From: Nilaparvata lugens | Lineage: Eukaryota; Arthropoda; Insecta; Hemiptera; Delphacidae | Length of the DNA stretch: 64,000 nucleotides | Reading direction: 5' to 3' | Assembly: GCF_014356525.2 (NCBI RefSeq) | Contig: NC_052510.1 | Location: forward strand, 19,325,999 to 19,389,998 | In this document: positions 48,352 through 59,889 of the stretch, one piece after another | Position numbering within the stretch: position 1 is the stretch's first letter | Layout: each line of letters starts with the position of its first letter | Made by a program: the position numbers and the translations under genes | Notes under the pieces: model-generated | Told to the model about the DNA's origin: nothing | The model's input: only the letters and a program-made list of their open reading frames with translations | Database searches by the model: none

Positions 48352-48425
48352 TATTTATTTATTAGGTTAGCACAAATAATACAATGATCGGGAAAGAAAA
48401 AACAGGTTATTGCCCAAAACTTTCT
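48352..48425 (-). mobile_element. 3' end of retroelement family R (copy 3, diverged)
   Basis: TTTATTTATTTATTAG, then ACAAATAATACAATG, then AACAGGTTATTGCCCAAAACT parallels the tail and GGCC-TATGCCCAAAACTG blocks of 12,731-12,870 in the same orientation. It is shorter and more diverged than the other two copies. Confidence 0.5.
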
Positions 48426-50628
48426 CAATTATCACAAGACTTTCTGTTTGGATTAGTTTTTTTTTGTCCCAGAAAGTATCACTAGACTCATAAAGTGTAG
48501 ACTCATAAATTGAATGAGTCAGTGTACATGTATAAAATATAATTGTGATTGAATAACTGAACAAAATAATTTAACTCTTCTATGATTGTTGACCAGAATG
48601 CAATTCAATCTTTAATCAATGAACCATTAATTAATTTGCGTTTAACTCTTACTTCAAATGTCATTTGAGAATAAATTTGGTTCTGTTTAAATCATAGTTG
48701 AATTCTCCAGCGAATGCCCAATGCTGCAGCAGCTTTGAGACTTCTCTGAATGGGGTAAATAGCCCATTAGTATTCGATATCGAAGCCATCGAAAAGCTCG
48801 CCCATTGGACTCAAGTTTCACTCAAACTTCAAGTGCTTCGACTCCATTGACTGTTCCCAACTACTTCCGAACTTTATTAGATGATTAGTCATCATTGATG
48901 ATATGATCGCAGTCTAATAGCTAGGCAGTTTATTTAAGTATCAAAACAAGAATATGGAACTAGAATCTTCATATTCCAGTAGCAGAAGTAACTGAATTTG
49001 TTTTACACTTGACTAACACTCCAGCACGAACTGATCAAGAATGAAAATTACTAAATTTCCTACTGCTTCAGAATAGTTTTTCCAGAATATAATTAGAATT
49101 CTTCTAATGAATGAAATTAAAACAGAATGCCAAACACAGTGCTCGGGCAGACCAAGAATACATAGTACGCTGGGAATATGATATCAGGGATGATTTCATT
49201 AGGATGGTTCATAAAGGATGGAGAAGATACTCGTAGAAATTATTATAGAAGAATGTTGCTTGGAGGAATGTTTTGGAGGAAGCCAAAGCCCACATGGGCT
49301 GTAGAGCTAAACAAAAACTTTTCCCTCTCCAATACCGTATTCGATTGGTGATGAAAGCAATGAATTGATGAATTACGTCGCTTCCCAAATTGACAGAATA
49401 TATTAACACTAACATAAGATGAGACATCCAATTATACATTGAATTACTGAACGAAGATAAAATTTCTTGGGAAATTCTTTAAGAATTCGAATGTTTATTG
49501 AATATGCGGTGTGTACAATTCACTACAAATGATAAGCAATTAGAGGAGCATTGACCCATGGAAACGTGAATAAAATTTTGAAGGAAAGGGGTAGAAGGAA
49601 AACTGAAAAGAAATAATTTTTATTACTGAATGATACTCTACTGGATATTGAAAACTCATGTGATAGGAATTTGCAATTGCAATTAAAGCACAGCCTAATA
49701 AACCTAGAACGATTAGAACTAATCACAATGTAAACATGAATATATTGTATCATCATCAAGAGCACTGTAAACGAAAATATTGAGATAGATTTGATCTTTG
49801 TAAATAAATCGGTAAATTATTGAGGAACTGATACGATCGTCAAACAAAAGAGAAAACTTTGAACCGGTAACTGGGAAAAGGAAGCGCCAGAGCATGGAGA
49901 TTCCTTTTGGAAGCTGTGTGAGGAAATTTGGGAGGCAAAAATTACACTTTAGAGAAGATTGCTGGATCAAGTGGGCGGTTGGGATTCATAGAAAGAAGCG
50001 GAGATATTGGTTTAGTCAGGAAAAATACAAAGCGAATAGAATTTTCGCATGCAGTCAACGCGAGATTCCAAACAAGGAAAAAGGCTTAGCATCTCGAAAC
50101 AAATACACGTTGATGCGTTGGTATTCTGTGTATTCGCGAGCAAATATTTGCCGGCTGCTCTTTTTGAATGTATTCGAGAGAAATCCTTGAATAGCAGTGA
50201 TGTTTACAGTCGGAGAATGATGGTAGAGAATTTTAAGCGTATGGTAAAAAGTTAGTTCGAAATAAGTGCCTCTGAATGAATCAAATAATGTGTTGGAGCC
50301 GAGTTTAAGGACCACATTCATGAATGGTTCCTCAGCCTCTATTTGTGAACGATTTTCAAGGAAATTAAAAAACGATTCATTCTGACTCATTTATAGAAGA
50401 TTTTAAAGGCTCAACAGTATGTATAACATATTTTTTGTGCCTTAGACTACTCGTATTTATGAATGATTCTCACGATTGAAATTAGCTGAGTTCTTCACTG
50501 AGTTTTTGTGGCCTAGAAGCCAAGTAGGCTCCAAATTTGATCGTTTAAGTTGCTTCTTCTATTAGTTCTTAGGAAGCCCACCCGGACTTGTGAATTGTCT
50601 GTAAATAATTTCCAAAGTACAGAATTCA
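48426..50628. other. No gene recognised
   Basis: AT-rich DNA. 49,530-50,050 is purine-rich on the plus strand, which explains several overlapping frames on both strands. No exon is supported. Confidence 0.45.
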
Positions 50629-50762
50629 AGAACGAACTTAGCTCACTTTGTTCCTAAAGGAACCAGTAACTTTAACTGTTTAGCTGCTATGTAACAGGAG
50701 CGGAGTTGTAAAACTGATCCATAATGGTTCCTGTAACAGGAGCCGAGCTAAGTTCGACCTTG
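50629..50762. mobile_element. Fold-back element, ~134 bp
   Basis: The left end CAAGAACGAACTTAGCTC and the right end GAGCTAAGTTCGACCTTG are inverted copies with few mismatches. Complementarity continues inward (TTCCTAAAGGAACCAGT against ACTGATCC...GGTTCCTGT) with indels. There is no coding capacity. The left end sits 10-15 bp from a run resembling ordinary flanking DNA, and no clear target duplication was seen. Confidence 0.65.
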
Positions 50763-51672
50763 AAATTGATGTGTTTGGCTGCACAAAAGTATGTTAAATT
50801 TCAACTGTGGTCAATAGCTAATTTAAGATCTGCTTCTCTTATCGTGGCATTTAAGGGGACATTCAACGATCACCGTTAAAATTAAACAGATTTTTGTGTA
50901 ATCAGGCCTTAGAATTTCAAATAAGATATATTCACTCTTCTCGTGAAAGGAATTCAATATTAATTTAGTGTTGTTAGATCTCTTTACTGTAGTGTTTCAG
51001 CAAAATTCCTTATTTCAGAATGATCTTTGTCCATTTGAGCAACTAGGGAACTTCAGCGAGGAAAGCACAAAGTTTGGCAAATATGAAGTGTTAACAGAAA
51101 CTGTATAGTTATGTCGAACTGAAACAAGGCTAGCTAACTTCCAAAGACAACTTGCCACTTTGTGACAATCACTTAAACCCCAGATTACAATCTCAACACA
51201 CAAACTTTATTCTGTCAACTTTTAATCGGACTGCCCTTCATGGAAAGTGCTACTCGATCAATATCTATTGACCAGCTTACTCAAGTCGATAATGTTCTTA
51301 GCTTAGGATTAGTACTCCTTTGAATATGGGATAGATGAAACGTTCTCTTGCTCATTGAAGAGACTGTGAATTGCTCGATTTTTCAAATAATGTCCTTGAA
51401 ATGTATCTACATTTTGTTGGCAGAAAAGTTTTATCTGATACTGTACGAACAAGTAATTAATGTGCATTATAATATATTGTCATACTGAGTTTTTCCATTT
51501 ATTAGAACAGAGGCAGAGATCCATTAGCAAGACAGTAATTAGCGTGTAAATGATTGTTCGATTTTCAAATAACGTACATGTATCTTGTTTCTGTCAGCAG
51601 AAGAACTTTCATCGGTACTCTACAAAATTATATTAAAACTGTAGTATTTTGCAGTTCTCAGTATAATAATAT
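50763..51672. other. No feature recognised
   Basis: AT-rich DNA without recognisable features. Confidence 0.5.
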
Positions 51673-51932
51673 ACTAATAATAATAATAATAATAATATCG
51701 AGTGACCTGGCTGGCTCAGGTCTGGTGTCAGAGTTTTCAGGTCGCAACTGATCAATTTCAGGGCCTCTGACATGACCTAACGACTGCTTTTTAGGCAGCC
51801 GGGACCGACGGTTAACGTGTCCATCCGAAACACGGGAGTGGCCCGAGATAAATATCTTGCCCGGGCCGGGATTTGAACCCGGGCCTCTGAATCATAAAGC
51901 CAGCATCTGATCCACTCGACTACGGCCACTCC
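51673..51932 (-). mobile_element. tRNA-derived SINE, family S1, full length
   Basis: On the minus strand the order is: GGAGTGGCCGTAG start (51,932 downwards), A box TAGTCGAGTGG (complement of 51,912-51,922), B box GGTTCAAATCC (complement of 51,869-51,879), GGGCCACTCCCGTGTTTCGG, the CAGAGGCCCTGAAATTGA body, GACCTGAGCCAGCCAGGTC, then an (ATT)n tail at 51,677-51,698. It is collinear with 26,824-27,073 and is the better-preserved copy. Confidence 0.92.
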
Positions 51933-52663
51933 TATAAAATACTGTCATACAGATACCTTCCATTTATGAGAATAGAGGCAATAATTTCTATCACAGAAAT
52001 AAGTTTTTGAATTGTTCGATTGTCTGATAATTTCCTTGAAATGGAAGAGCTTACTTTTATATTGGAAAACTTATTTTGGAAATACAGAATTTTGCAGTCT
52101 AGCATACTGTCAACTGATTTTCCATTCATAAAAATAGGCAGTAAATCATCTCTGTCATTCATCCTTTGAATTGTTTTTAATTGATTTTTAAATGATATAC
52201 TAAGAAGGATATAAAAATCTGCTATTTTCGACCATGCTCGTGTTCCTCCTTCCGGGCTATTCACTTTGCATAATCTCCTAAACGTTACTAAAGACTTTTA
52301 ACTTTGTTTATTATATTATGTTGTTAAGAGGTTTATGAGAGTTCAAGATATTAAGATGTTCCAAAATGTATAAATTATTGACATCAAAATTCAATTTTCA
52401 AACATCTGAACATCGTCGTCAATTATTATTTCTTCATAGAGTGAATAATATTACATGTATCTCATCTTAGTTACCAGAAGAGGCTTTCACTGGTTCTGAA
52501 CAAACTTATACCACAAACTGTCATACAGAATTTTTTATCTATGGAGAGACAGTGATTTATCGCAAAACGACGATCCGAGTTGAGTTTGAAGCAGCACTTC
52601 TCAAGAGCAAGGAAGCTAGAATGACGTAATCGCCAGTATTTTGTCTTTATCTTTAATTTGCAG
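51933..52663. other. No gene recognised; short inverted repeat with the next stretch
   Basis: GAAGCAGCACTTCTCAA (about 52,589-52,605) is the inverse complement, with one mismatch, of TTGAGAAGTGCTTCTTC (about 52,692-52,708). The stretch 52,640-52,663 is a pyrimidine-rich run ending in TTTGCAG, a good splice-acceptor-like sequence. Confidence 0.45.
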
Positions 52664-52914
52664 GCCCCGCAGTCACGGTTCGTGTTTGGCTTGAGAAGTG
52701 CTTCTTCACCGAGAGGCGCCTGAGGAGAATTCCGCCTCCTCTGAATTCAGTTCTCGCGCTCAAGCTCGACCGTTTCCTAATCCTTCAACTCCTTTGGGAA
52801 TTCAAAATCGCCGCTGGCTGCGACGTATCTGATTCTGTGAATTCTAGTCACTGCAATCTCCAATTTTTTTCTTGGAGATCACGTCAATCCAGCAATCCAT
52901 TTCAAAAGCAATAA
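52664..52914 (+). CDS. Candidate internal or last exon, 82 codons
   Basis: Immediately after the acceptor-like TTTAATTTGCAG, a frame without ATG is open from 52,664 for 82 codons to the TAA at 52,912-52,914 (acceptor phase 1). It encodes a mixed, protein-like sequence (PAVTVRVWLEKCFF, then RRIPPPLNSVLALKLDRF, then LLWEFKIAAGCDV). The first 190 bases are clearly GC-richer than the surroundings, as expected of an exon. No domain was recognised. An earlier donor is possible at GCGAC|GTATCT (about 52,829). The phase is compatible with the donor at 46,892, so the signal-peptide exon there could splice to this one across about 5.8 kb. That link is speculative. Confidence 0.22.
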
Positions 52915-53601
52915 GATTTGAGAATTTTCTGTATATTTTTTCAGAGATCGACTTTATACAAGTGCTAAAGCTAGTGTTCATACGCACTAGGTGCGGTTTG
53001 GTATCTTCAACACTCTTTCATTCAGTAGGACTGATATGTTTCTGGAAACGATTGAAAGAAATGATATATGAAACTTGTACAAGTGCTAAGTGTACTTGAC
53101 ATGGTTACCGCAGCATTAGTGTCCTTGGTACCTTCAAGCGAAGCTCGCTACTCAGATATTTATAAATAATATGATATATACATGAAATCCTATACTAATG
53201 CGAACACAATGAAGGTTCTCAAAAATGCTCATCATTTTCAGAATCAAATGAGCAATGATATTATATACATGAGAGTTAGGATCCAAGAAAAAAATCTGGA
53301 AAGATTATGCTTATGCGAGTTCGAGTTGTCGAGATTTCCTGCTTTTTCTGAGATTCTACTATAAAATTCTGGAGATCGGATGATATAGGATGAAAAGAGG
53401 CGTGAGTAAATCAGAAGTAAGAGTAGAGTGGCGTGAAAGACGAAATGTTATGGAATTTGATTCCAGGGCCTTTTTCGTCAGATTTCATAAACCCTGTAAT
53501 ACTGGTACTAGGATCCTACTCACTAGAAATGGATGCGCTAAGTGAAGATAGTCATTTACATTCATCACATACATTCTTATGAAACAGGCCCTTGACAATG
53601 G
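52915..53601. other. No feature recognised
   Basis: AT-rich DNA without recognisable features. Confidence 0.5.
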
Positions 53602-53778
53602 ATAAGGGCCGAGACACACGAGGCGTTTTACAGATGAGTCGGCACAGCACGACAGAACAGGAAGCACTCCGATTGACTGATGGAGATGGCATATCGAGAA
53701 TCAGCCAATCGAGAGCTTCCTGTCCTGTCGGTACGTGCCAACTAGTCTGAAAAACGCCTCGTGTGTCTCGGCCCTTAT
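53602..53778. mobile_element. MITE with ~80-bp inverted arms
   Basis: ATAAGGGCCGAGACACACGA begins the left arm, and its inverse complement ends the right arm at 53,778. The outermost 28 bp are identical, and the remaining arms to about 53,681 and from about 53,700 are clearly complementary with scattered mismatches. The middle is only about 20 bp. There is no transposase. Flanks are GG on both sides, so the target duplication is short or ambiguous. The element is a stable hairpin if transcribed. Confidence 0.85.
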
Positions 53779-54529
53779 GGATTTCAGTTTGTATGTATGA
53801 TGGATGTATCTTGTATATTGATAGATGTAGATCTACCAATTAGTCCGATTAGATCTGTAACTAATTATTTAGATCTGTTGATTCAATTATTTATAGAAAT
53901 AATATATTCAATAATTCCGTTGTATTCAAAAATTGACTGGAGAAAAATGTTAAAATCTTGATGTGATCAATGGGAAGAATTTAAGTGAAGTAAATTGAAT
54001 TTTATTCTGAACAAAATGCTCGTGTTTGAGAATAACATTGAAACTAAACAATTTTTGCAACTAAAAATCTCGTAGAATATTACTATAGCAGATCTATACA
54101 GCAATTCTCTGATATTATCATTGTATATTCGCATCTCCTATCATGTTTTATTCTATTCATCATGAATAACTGTTCTATACTGATGAAAGTAGACGATGCA
54201 TTCCCATACAATATGTTTCAGTTTTGAAAAAAAACATGAGAGAATATGCCAAATGTGCGATTGAGAGGGAGAGCTTTTTAATGAATATTTTTTTCCACTC
54301 ATAAAATAGCAGCATGGAAATTTTCCCCTTATAGAAACATTCTGAAATGCAGGTATAATCGATAAATAGAGCACTACAGTAGTATGAGTAGAGCACTTAA
54401 GGCTCAACATGGAATGAATTCGAGCTTGAACTAAAATATCAAGTAATTTCCGTTTTAATCACAAGGTAGCGTGCTATAAAAAGTAGTATCATATTCCACT
54501 CAACTCATTGAAAACACATGATGTCATAC
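53779..54529. other. No feature recognised
   Basis: AT-rich DNA without recognisable features. Confidence 0.5.
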
Positions 54530-55420
54530 GTATTATCTGCTCTTCTACCAGTAAAATCTAAAATATTCCTATCTCTATTGTACCTTTTCTATCGCGTGCT
54601 TCCAATTCTTCCCAGATTCATCTGTCCTCGTCTATCCTTCATAACTACTATTCCCTCTCATCATACTTTTCTCTCGCTTTTATGATTTTGTGAATATTCC
54701 AATAGTATACTCTTACATTGTTACGATATCTCTGTTGATTATTTTACATCAATGATATTGATCATAAATTGTAATTAGAAACTTAATACTGTATTTTTAT
54801 TGTCAGAACATAACAGCATGATACTCAACGTATTTAACCATCTATCTCAGTTATACATTATAATGTGAGGCCTAACTAACCTCCTACTTCTCCACAATCT
54901 CAAACGATTCTTGTAAGAAATAAATACTGTTCATAATAAAGCAACTAGACTTCTCTCATTTCTCCTAAAGCGGTTCTATTTTTTGCCAACTACATCTTAA
55001 CGAAACTACTCCCTCTTTCTTCAACATCCCCCTCCTGCTGTGTACACTTCAACATGTCATAATTCTTTCTCTCTTACAAGATTTTCTTTCCCACTTCATT
55101 TTCGTACAACCCAACTAAACTTATTTCCGGTGCTTTCTCCCATCCGAATTATTTCTCCTCTTGCTCCCTCGGCTTTTACATTCAATAATCTTTCATCCCT
55201 TGTCTGTAATAAATTTCTCTCGTAGCACTTTTGTTTTGATCTTTTTCTCAATTCAACGTTCTCTTTCTATTGGATTACCAACGGGAGTGGGTGGGCACCC
55301 TTCTTCATTTACTGGTAGGATTTTCTTTCCTTAGTCTTCATCTTTTTCTTCTTCTTCCTCTTCTTCTCCATCTTCTTCTCACCCACTCATTCTCCTTACC
55401 TCATCCCCTTCCCTTCGTCA
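54530..55420. repeat. Pyrimidine-rich tracts (CT on plus strand)
   Basis: Several CT-rich runs (54,540-54,690, 54,940-55,240, and 55,310-55,420 with CTTCTT units) are separated by AT-rich DNA. The open frames at 55,040-55,225 and 55,270-55,455 are composition artefacts. Confidence 0.6.
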
Positions 55421-57370
55421 GACACTGTCATCCCCAACTGTCTGAATATCATTGAGGGAACGAAAATTAATAATTCTATTGGCCGGAGACTGATTGGAGT
55501 ATTGATTGCGGCCAGTCTGGGAGACGCCGATTTGCTTTCTTCTTTTTCCACCTCAATCGTATCATAATCAATTAGTTGAGTTTCCTCTTGCGTACCGACC
55601 AATTTGTTACACCTCAGGAAATTTTTAGCGCAAATTGATTGTTCTTCTGTATCAACGAGGGGAATGTAGCTTCATTTGAAATTCACTCATTCATCGAAAA
55701 GCTATTGCAATCTCTCTTGTGAAACCTTTTCTAGACTCGTATCTTCTGTCCATGATAGATTCCAATTCATTTCAATCTCCTTCTCAATACTCCTGTTGAG
55801 TATAGGACTAAATCAACTTTTAAGAGAGCAACGTGAAAGATAACATAATTATTCAATATTGGATAAATTAATTAAGAAATTTAATCAAACATTGAAAAAT
55901 AACAATTATTTTAATATTGATGGTATAATGATTACAATTTTGACGATAGGTTTTCAAGAAAGCAGATTATTTTATGTGCAACAAAAAATTCAAGAAATGT
56001 TTCTCCTTAATTAGAATAGAAATAAACACAAGATCTTTTGAAGATGAATGATGTAAGATAGAACGACAGATGAAATCCGAGATAGAGAGTGTACTTAGCC
56101 CAGCTAAGACTGAGAACGACTGAGCAATCACGAGCAAGATCCAGGTTGTAGCCACGCCTTCAAACTCCGCTTACTCTCCCCTGATTGGTCAACAGGACTA
56201 AACGTATTTCTGAACTATGCCAGTAGATTGCAGTAGGTACTAGTTGATTTAAAAAGTTATTCTTTCCTCAATCATTCATTTATTCATCACGTCACATTAG
56301 GACTTAGGGTTGCCTCATTTATTAGGGTATTTATCCTTCAAAAATGCACAATACCAAATTAGAAATAAAGAATAAGAGAAATTTTCCAATACAACAATAA
56401 TTAACAAAGATATCGAATATATTATAGTTTGAAGAAATAAAGAATTGAATTGACGATGAAAATACAATGAGCAATGAGAACTTACTACTAATAATTTATT
56501 CCGATCCTTTCGAGTAAGATAGACAGGTCTGTAAATGAACTGATAATAATAATTATTGGTGATTATTACCAAGCTTTTGAGCCAATGAATTGATCTGTCA
56601 GCTCAGTGAAGTATTTGGTGATAATGACTCAACAATTTTCATGGATTTCTGGAAGTTATTCAAGAATTGTCCATCAATATAAATATATTTTAGAAACAGA
56701 AACATTTTGACAGAACAGTTTAACAAAACACAAACAGAAAAGAGTTTTGAAAACAGAAACATTCCCTTCTTGAACTGTCAGAAACTTCTCACAATCAATG
56801 CTGCCTCCAACAAGCTCTCCAGGTTTTTAACCTGAGAAGTAGGTTTTGAAAACCTGAGTTCTTCAGGTTCTTCAGGTATAATTCACTTGAAACTGGGAAA
56901 AGAATCGTCTCATGTTGATTCACTTATATTCAAATTAGGTACCGTACTCACTCAATAGTAGTACGTGTTGGTAGTAGTATAAAGAACGAGATCATCACAC
57001 TACTCGAATAACCCTGAATCATTGATCGCGGTACAGTATTAACGATTCTCCAATACAGTGAGGAAAAGAGTGAACACACATTCTACTGAAAAAACTCAGG
57101 GAACAAGTGACTCAAATTTTGCACAGTACAGACTACAAGAGTGCCACCATTACATTCGCATTAATTGGGACTCCTAGGACGACTGAACTGAATAAAACAC
57201 ATTGATTCTGGTCAATCCTCTCAGCGCCACCATTCTCATCTCTTTTGGTCGCGTTTTTGGACGCTGGACTCCGGGCACCGCGACGCTACTCATTCGTATG
57301 CAATTCTCGTGCTCTATTATTTCGCCAATCAGTCGGGATCTCGGCCACTGGTTTTTTCGTGCTCGGGAAA
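55421..57370. other. No gene recognised; local GC-richer end
   Basis: Mostly AT-rich. Several short AACCTG/CAGGTT inversions lie at 56,820-56,880. From about 57,180 the DNA becomes GC-richer and T-rich, leading into the next candidate. Confidence 0.45.
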
Positions 57371-57542
57371 ATGGTGAAACTCGTTTTCGTCATAACTGGA
57401 TTTTCCACGATTGCAAAATCACATCAGTACCTCTGGCCACCTACTGAGTTTTCTCGTAGTCTATTTTTCGTTTTTAATCACCACTTTTCCTGGATAGTTT
57501 TTTTTCTCGGCCGCTGTTGTGGTGCTCCAGTTACAACTGCAG
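57371..57542 (+). CDS. Candidate first coding exon
   Basis: The ATG at 57,371 is in a very good start context (GGAAAATGG). It opens a frame of 57 codons (MVKLVFVITGFSTIAKSHQ at the N terminus, hydrophobic, signal-like) that reaches a donor-like CTGCAG|GTAACC at 57,542/57,543, leaving phase 1. The surrounding 350 bp is GC-richer than its flanks, which suits a promoter-proximal exon. The same frame is open upstream to 57,245. A second hydrophobic part (FSWIVFFLG) could be a membrane segment. There is no family recognition and no downstream exon inside the window. Confidence 0.2.
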
Positions 57543-59889
57543 GTAACCTATTATAATGGACTGGAATGGTACTGACTGGATAATTATGACTTCCAAAATC
57601 TCTACACATTCTCTACGAAGTGATTGCTGAACGATGAAAAACTTATAATCAAGCTCTAGACCATTTTTCATGGTTTCTATGCTTATGATGCCTTTCTCAT
57701 AACTCTAGGTATATACGTGAGAAATGGAAGGAGTGGTGTTAGGAGATAGATCGTTTACACTTTCACGTCGCTTCCAAACCACGAGAAGTGATCTGGGAGC
57801 ACATAATAATAATTTTATTATATTTATTCATTCTTACAGAATAATGCTCATGAATCGAATAAATAATGATGAGATAGTTGAAAGGACCAAAAGCAGTCTC
57901 AACTGGAGTTCTGAGAATTCTGAGATCATGACACTTGAATAATTTGGGTGATTGGATATGACTCTGATCGACGGCTCTGGTCAAAGACTCTCTTCAATTA
58001 TCCATACAAATGATTATTTATTATATTCGATTGTCAAGATTTGTCTCAAGGTCTTTACAATGACCAACATTAGAGTCACAAGTTACCCAAATATCCATAT
58101 TGCCTTATTCACATTTCACTGCAGTTTTGGTTCATCTCCAATTAGACAAACATTTCCAATTGAACAACATGCAATAAGCATCCAATGGAGAAAACATCCT
58201 ACAAATGCATCTATTTAATTCCATTTCGTTGAATGAAAATTCGAATAAATATCGGGTTGAAGCTGTGAAATCTTTCACCGAGGTAACTGTACAACATAAT
58301 TCACAGGTGGGAGTAAAACGCGCTCTAAACCTCCACTAATGTTATTCTAATTGACTCCTGTTTATTCAAAGCGTCCCGTATCCGAACTTGGTTTATGATA
58401 CGTCATTAGCATTGGATTAATAGCCACGAAGCATCAAGTCCGACTAATAATGCAGAATCCCTGCGGCATGGAGTGTAGAATATGGTTTACTGCACTAGCC
58501 GTGCTGCGACCAACAAGCATAATAATTAGACTATTACCACTGATCCACTGGGGTATCAACTATTAACCTACCTGTATATATCATTGTGGGATGCACGGAT
58601 ACGTTATTGAGATCAATCGTCAAATAAAATAGGAGGTCGGGCGTTGTTATTTGTCTGTTTGATTGTAATCCAAATAGATCCGATTCCAAGTACAGTAAAT
58701 ATTTCGTTTCGCAGTGGAATTTGCAGTTCAATTGTAATTTTTGAGAGGCTCCGTTGCTTTTACATGGGTTCAATATTATAATCGAAATCTATGGCTCGAC
58801 CCATCATCGACCTGATAAACGACACCAATCCAAATATCACCGACACTGAGACATTGAAGAGAGCATTGAGGTGGAGTCAATACATTTTATGTTGAAAGTT
58901 GAGTCATGTTTTTGAAAAATTAGATGATTTATGTATCGTACAAAAGCAATTACAATTTATTTGAAGTATCAACTTTTGTAGAAAATATTGGGAATGGGAT
59001 CCCATTTCTGCGTTGAACGATGTAAGATTTAAGAGCTTAAATTTGTCAATAGTGAATCTTTAAATGTGATGAGCCAGTGATAATGTGTCTATGATGCATA
59101 CAAATAATTGTTTAAATTTATACAATAAATGATGGATTCATTTGATGTGATTGTGATAGATCTGGCTGGATTGATTTCATCCTCGAAAACAAGACCAAAC
59201 AAACAAATATGATATTAATATTTGAGATATTCGGAAATGAATTTTGTGGTTGGAATAATAATGCCACTAATAGTGAGGGAGGGATGGTTACAAAATTCTA
59301 GCTTAACCGTGAGTCAATACCCCGACTAAAGCCCGTCCCAGCCATTAGACACAATATCCACCACACAGAGCGTTATGGTCAGCAGGTAAATTGCATCAAA
59401 AATTTCCGACGATTTTTGGTTTCAGAATTCAACCGAGGAATGAATTTGAAACCCCTTCATCAACAGAGCTGATTTGACTCTTCATGTGTTATCAAAATGC
59501 AAATTAGATTACAATTAAATGAATTGATTGAATTTGATTTGAATGAATTGATCCAATTTCAATATGCCCGATGTCAATTTTTTAATCAGTAACAGACATC
59601 ACGTTTTAAAGCTACACGCATTGAAAATTTGAGGAAATGGTGATCTCTCTGTAAACAAGGAAGGTACTATCAACTACAAAGGATATAATATGAACTTTTC
59701 TTTGAGGGCTACTGTTATTTATCAAGAAAAACTCTTTTTCAAAAACTTCTATTCATAATATGTTTCAGCATTAATCATTTTGAAATGATTTACTTCATTC
59801 AATTACTTGAAAATCGCATTAATATTGAAACATGAATAAGAGTTTAAAGAAGATTTCTTCGATTTCTTATTTCTAGATATAGTATGAAT
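57543..59889. other. No gene recognised
   Basis: AT-rich DNA up to the start of the tandem array. The last bases before it (TATAGTAT at about 59,877-59,885) resemble the end of block x of the array, suggesting where the array began. Confidence 0.45.
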
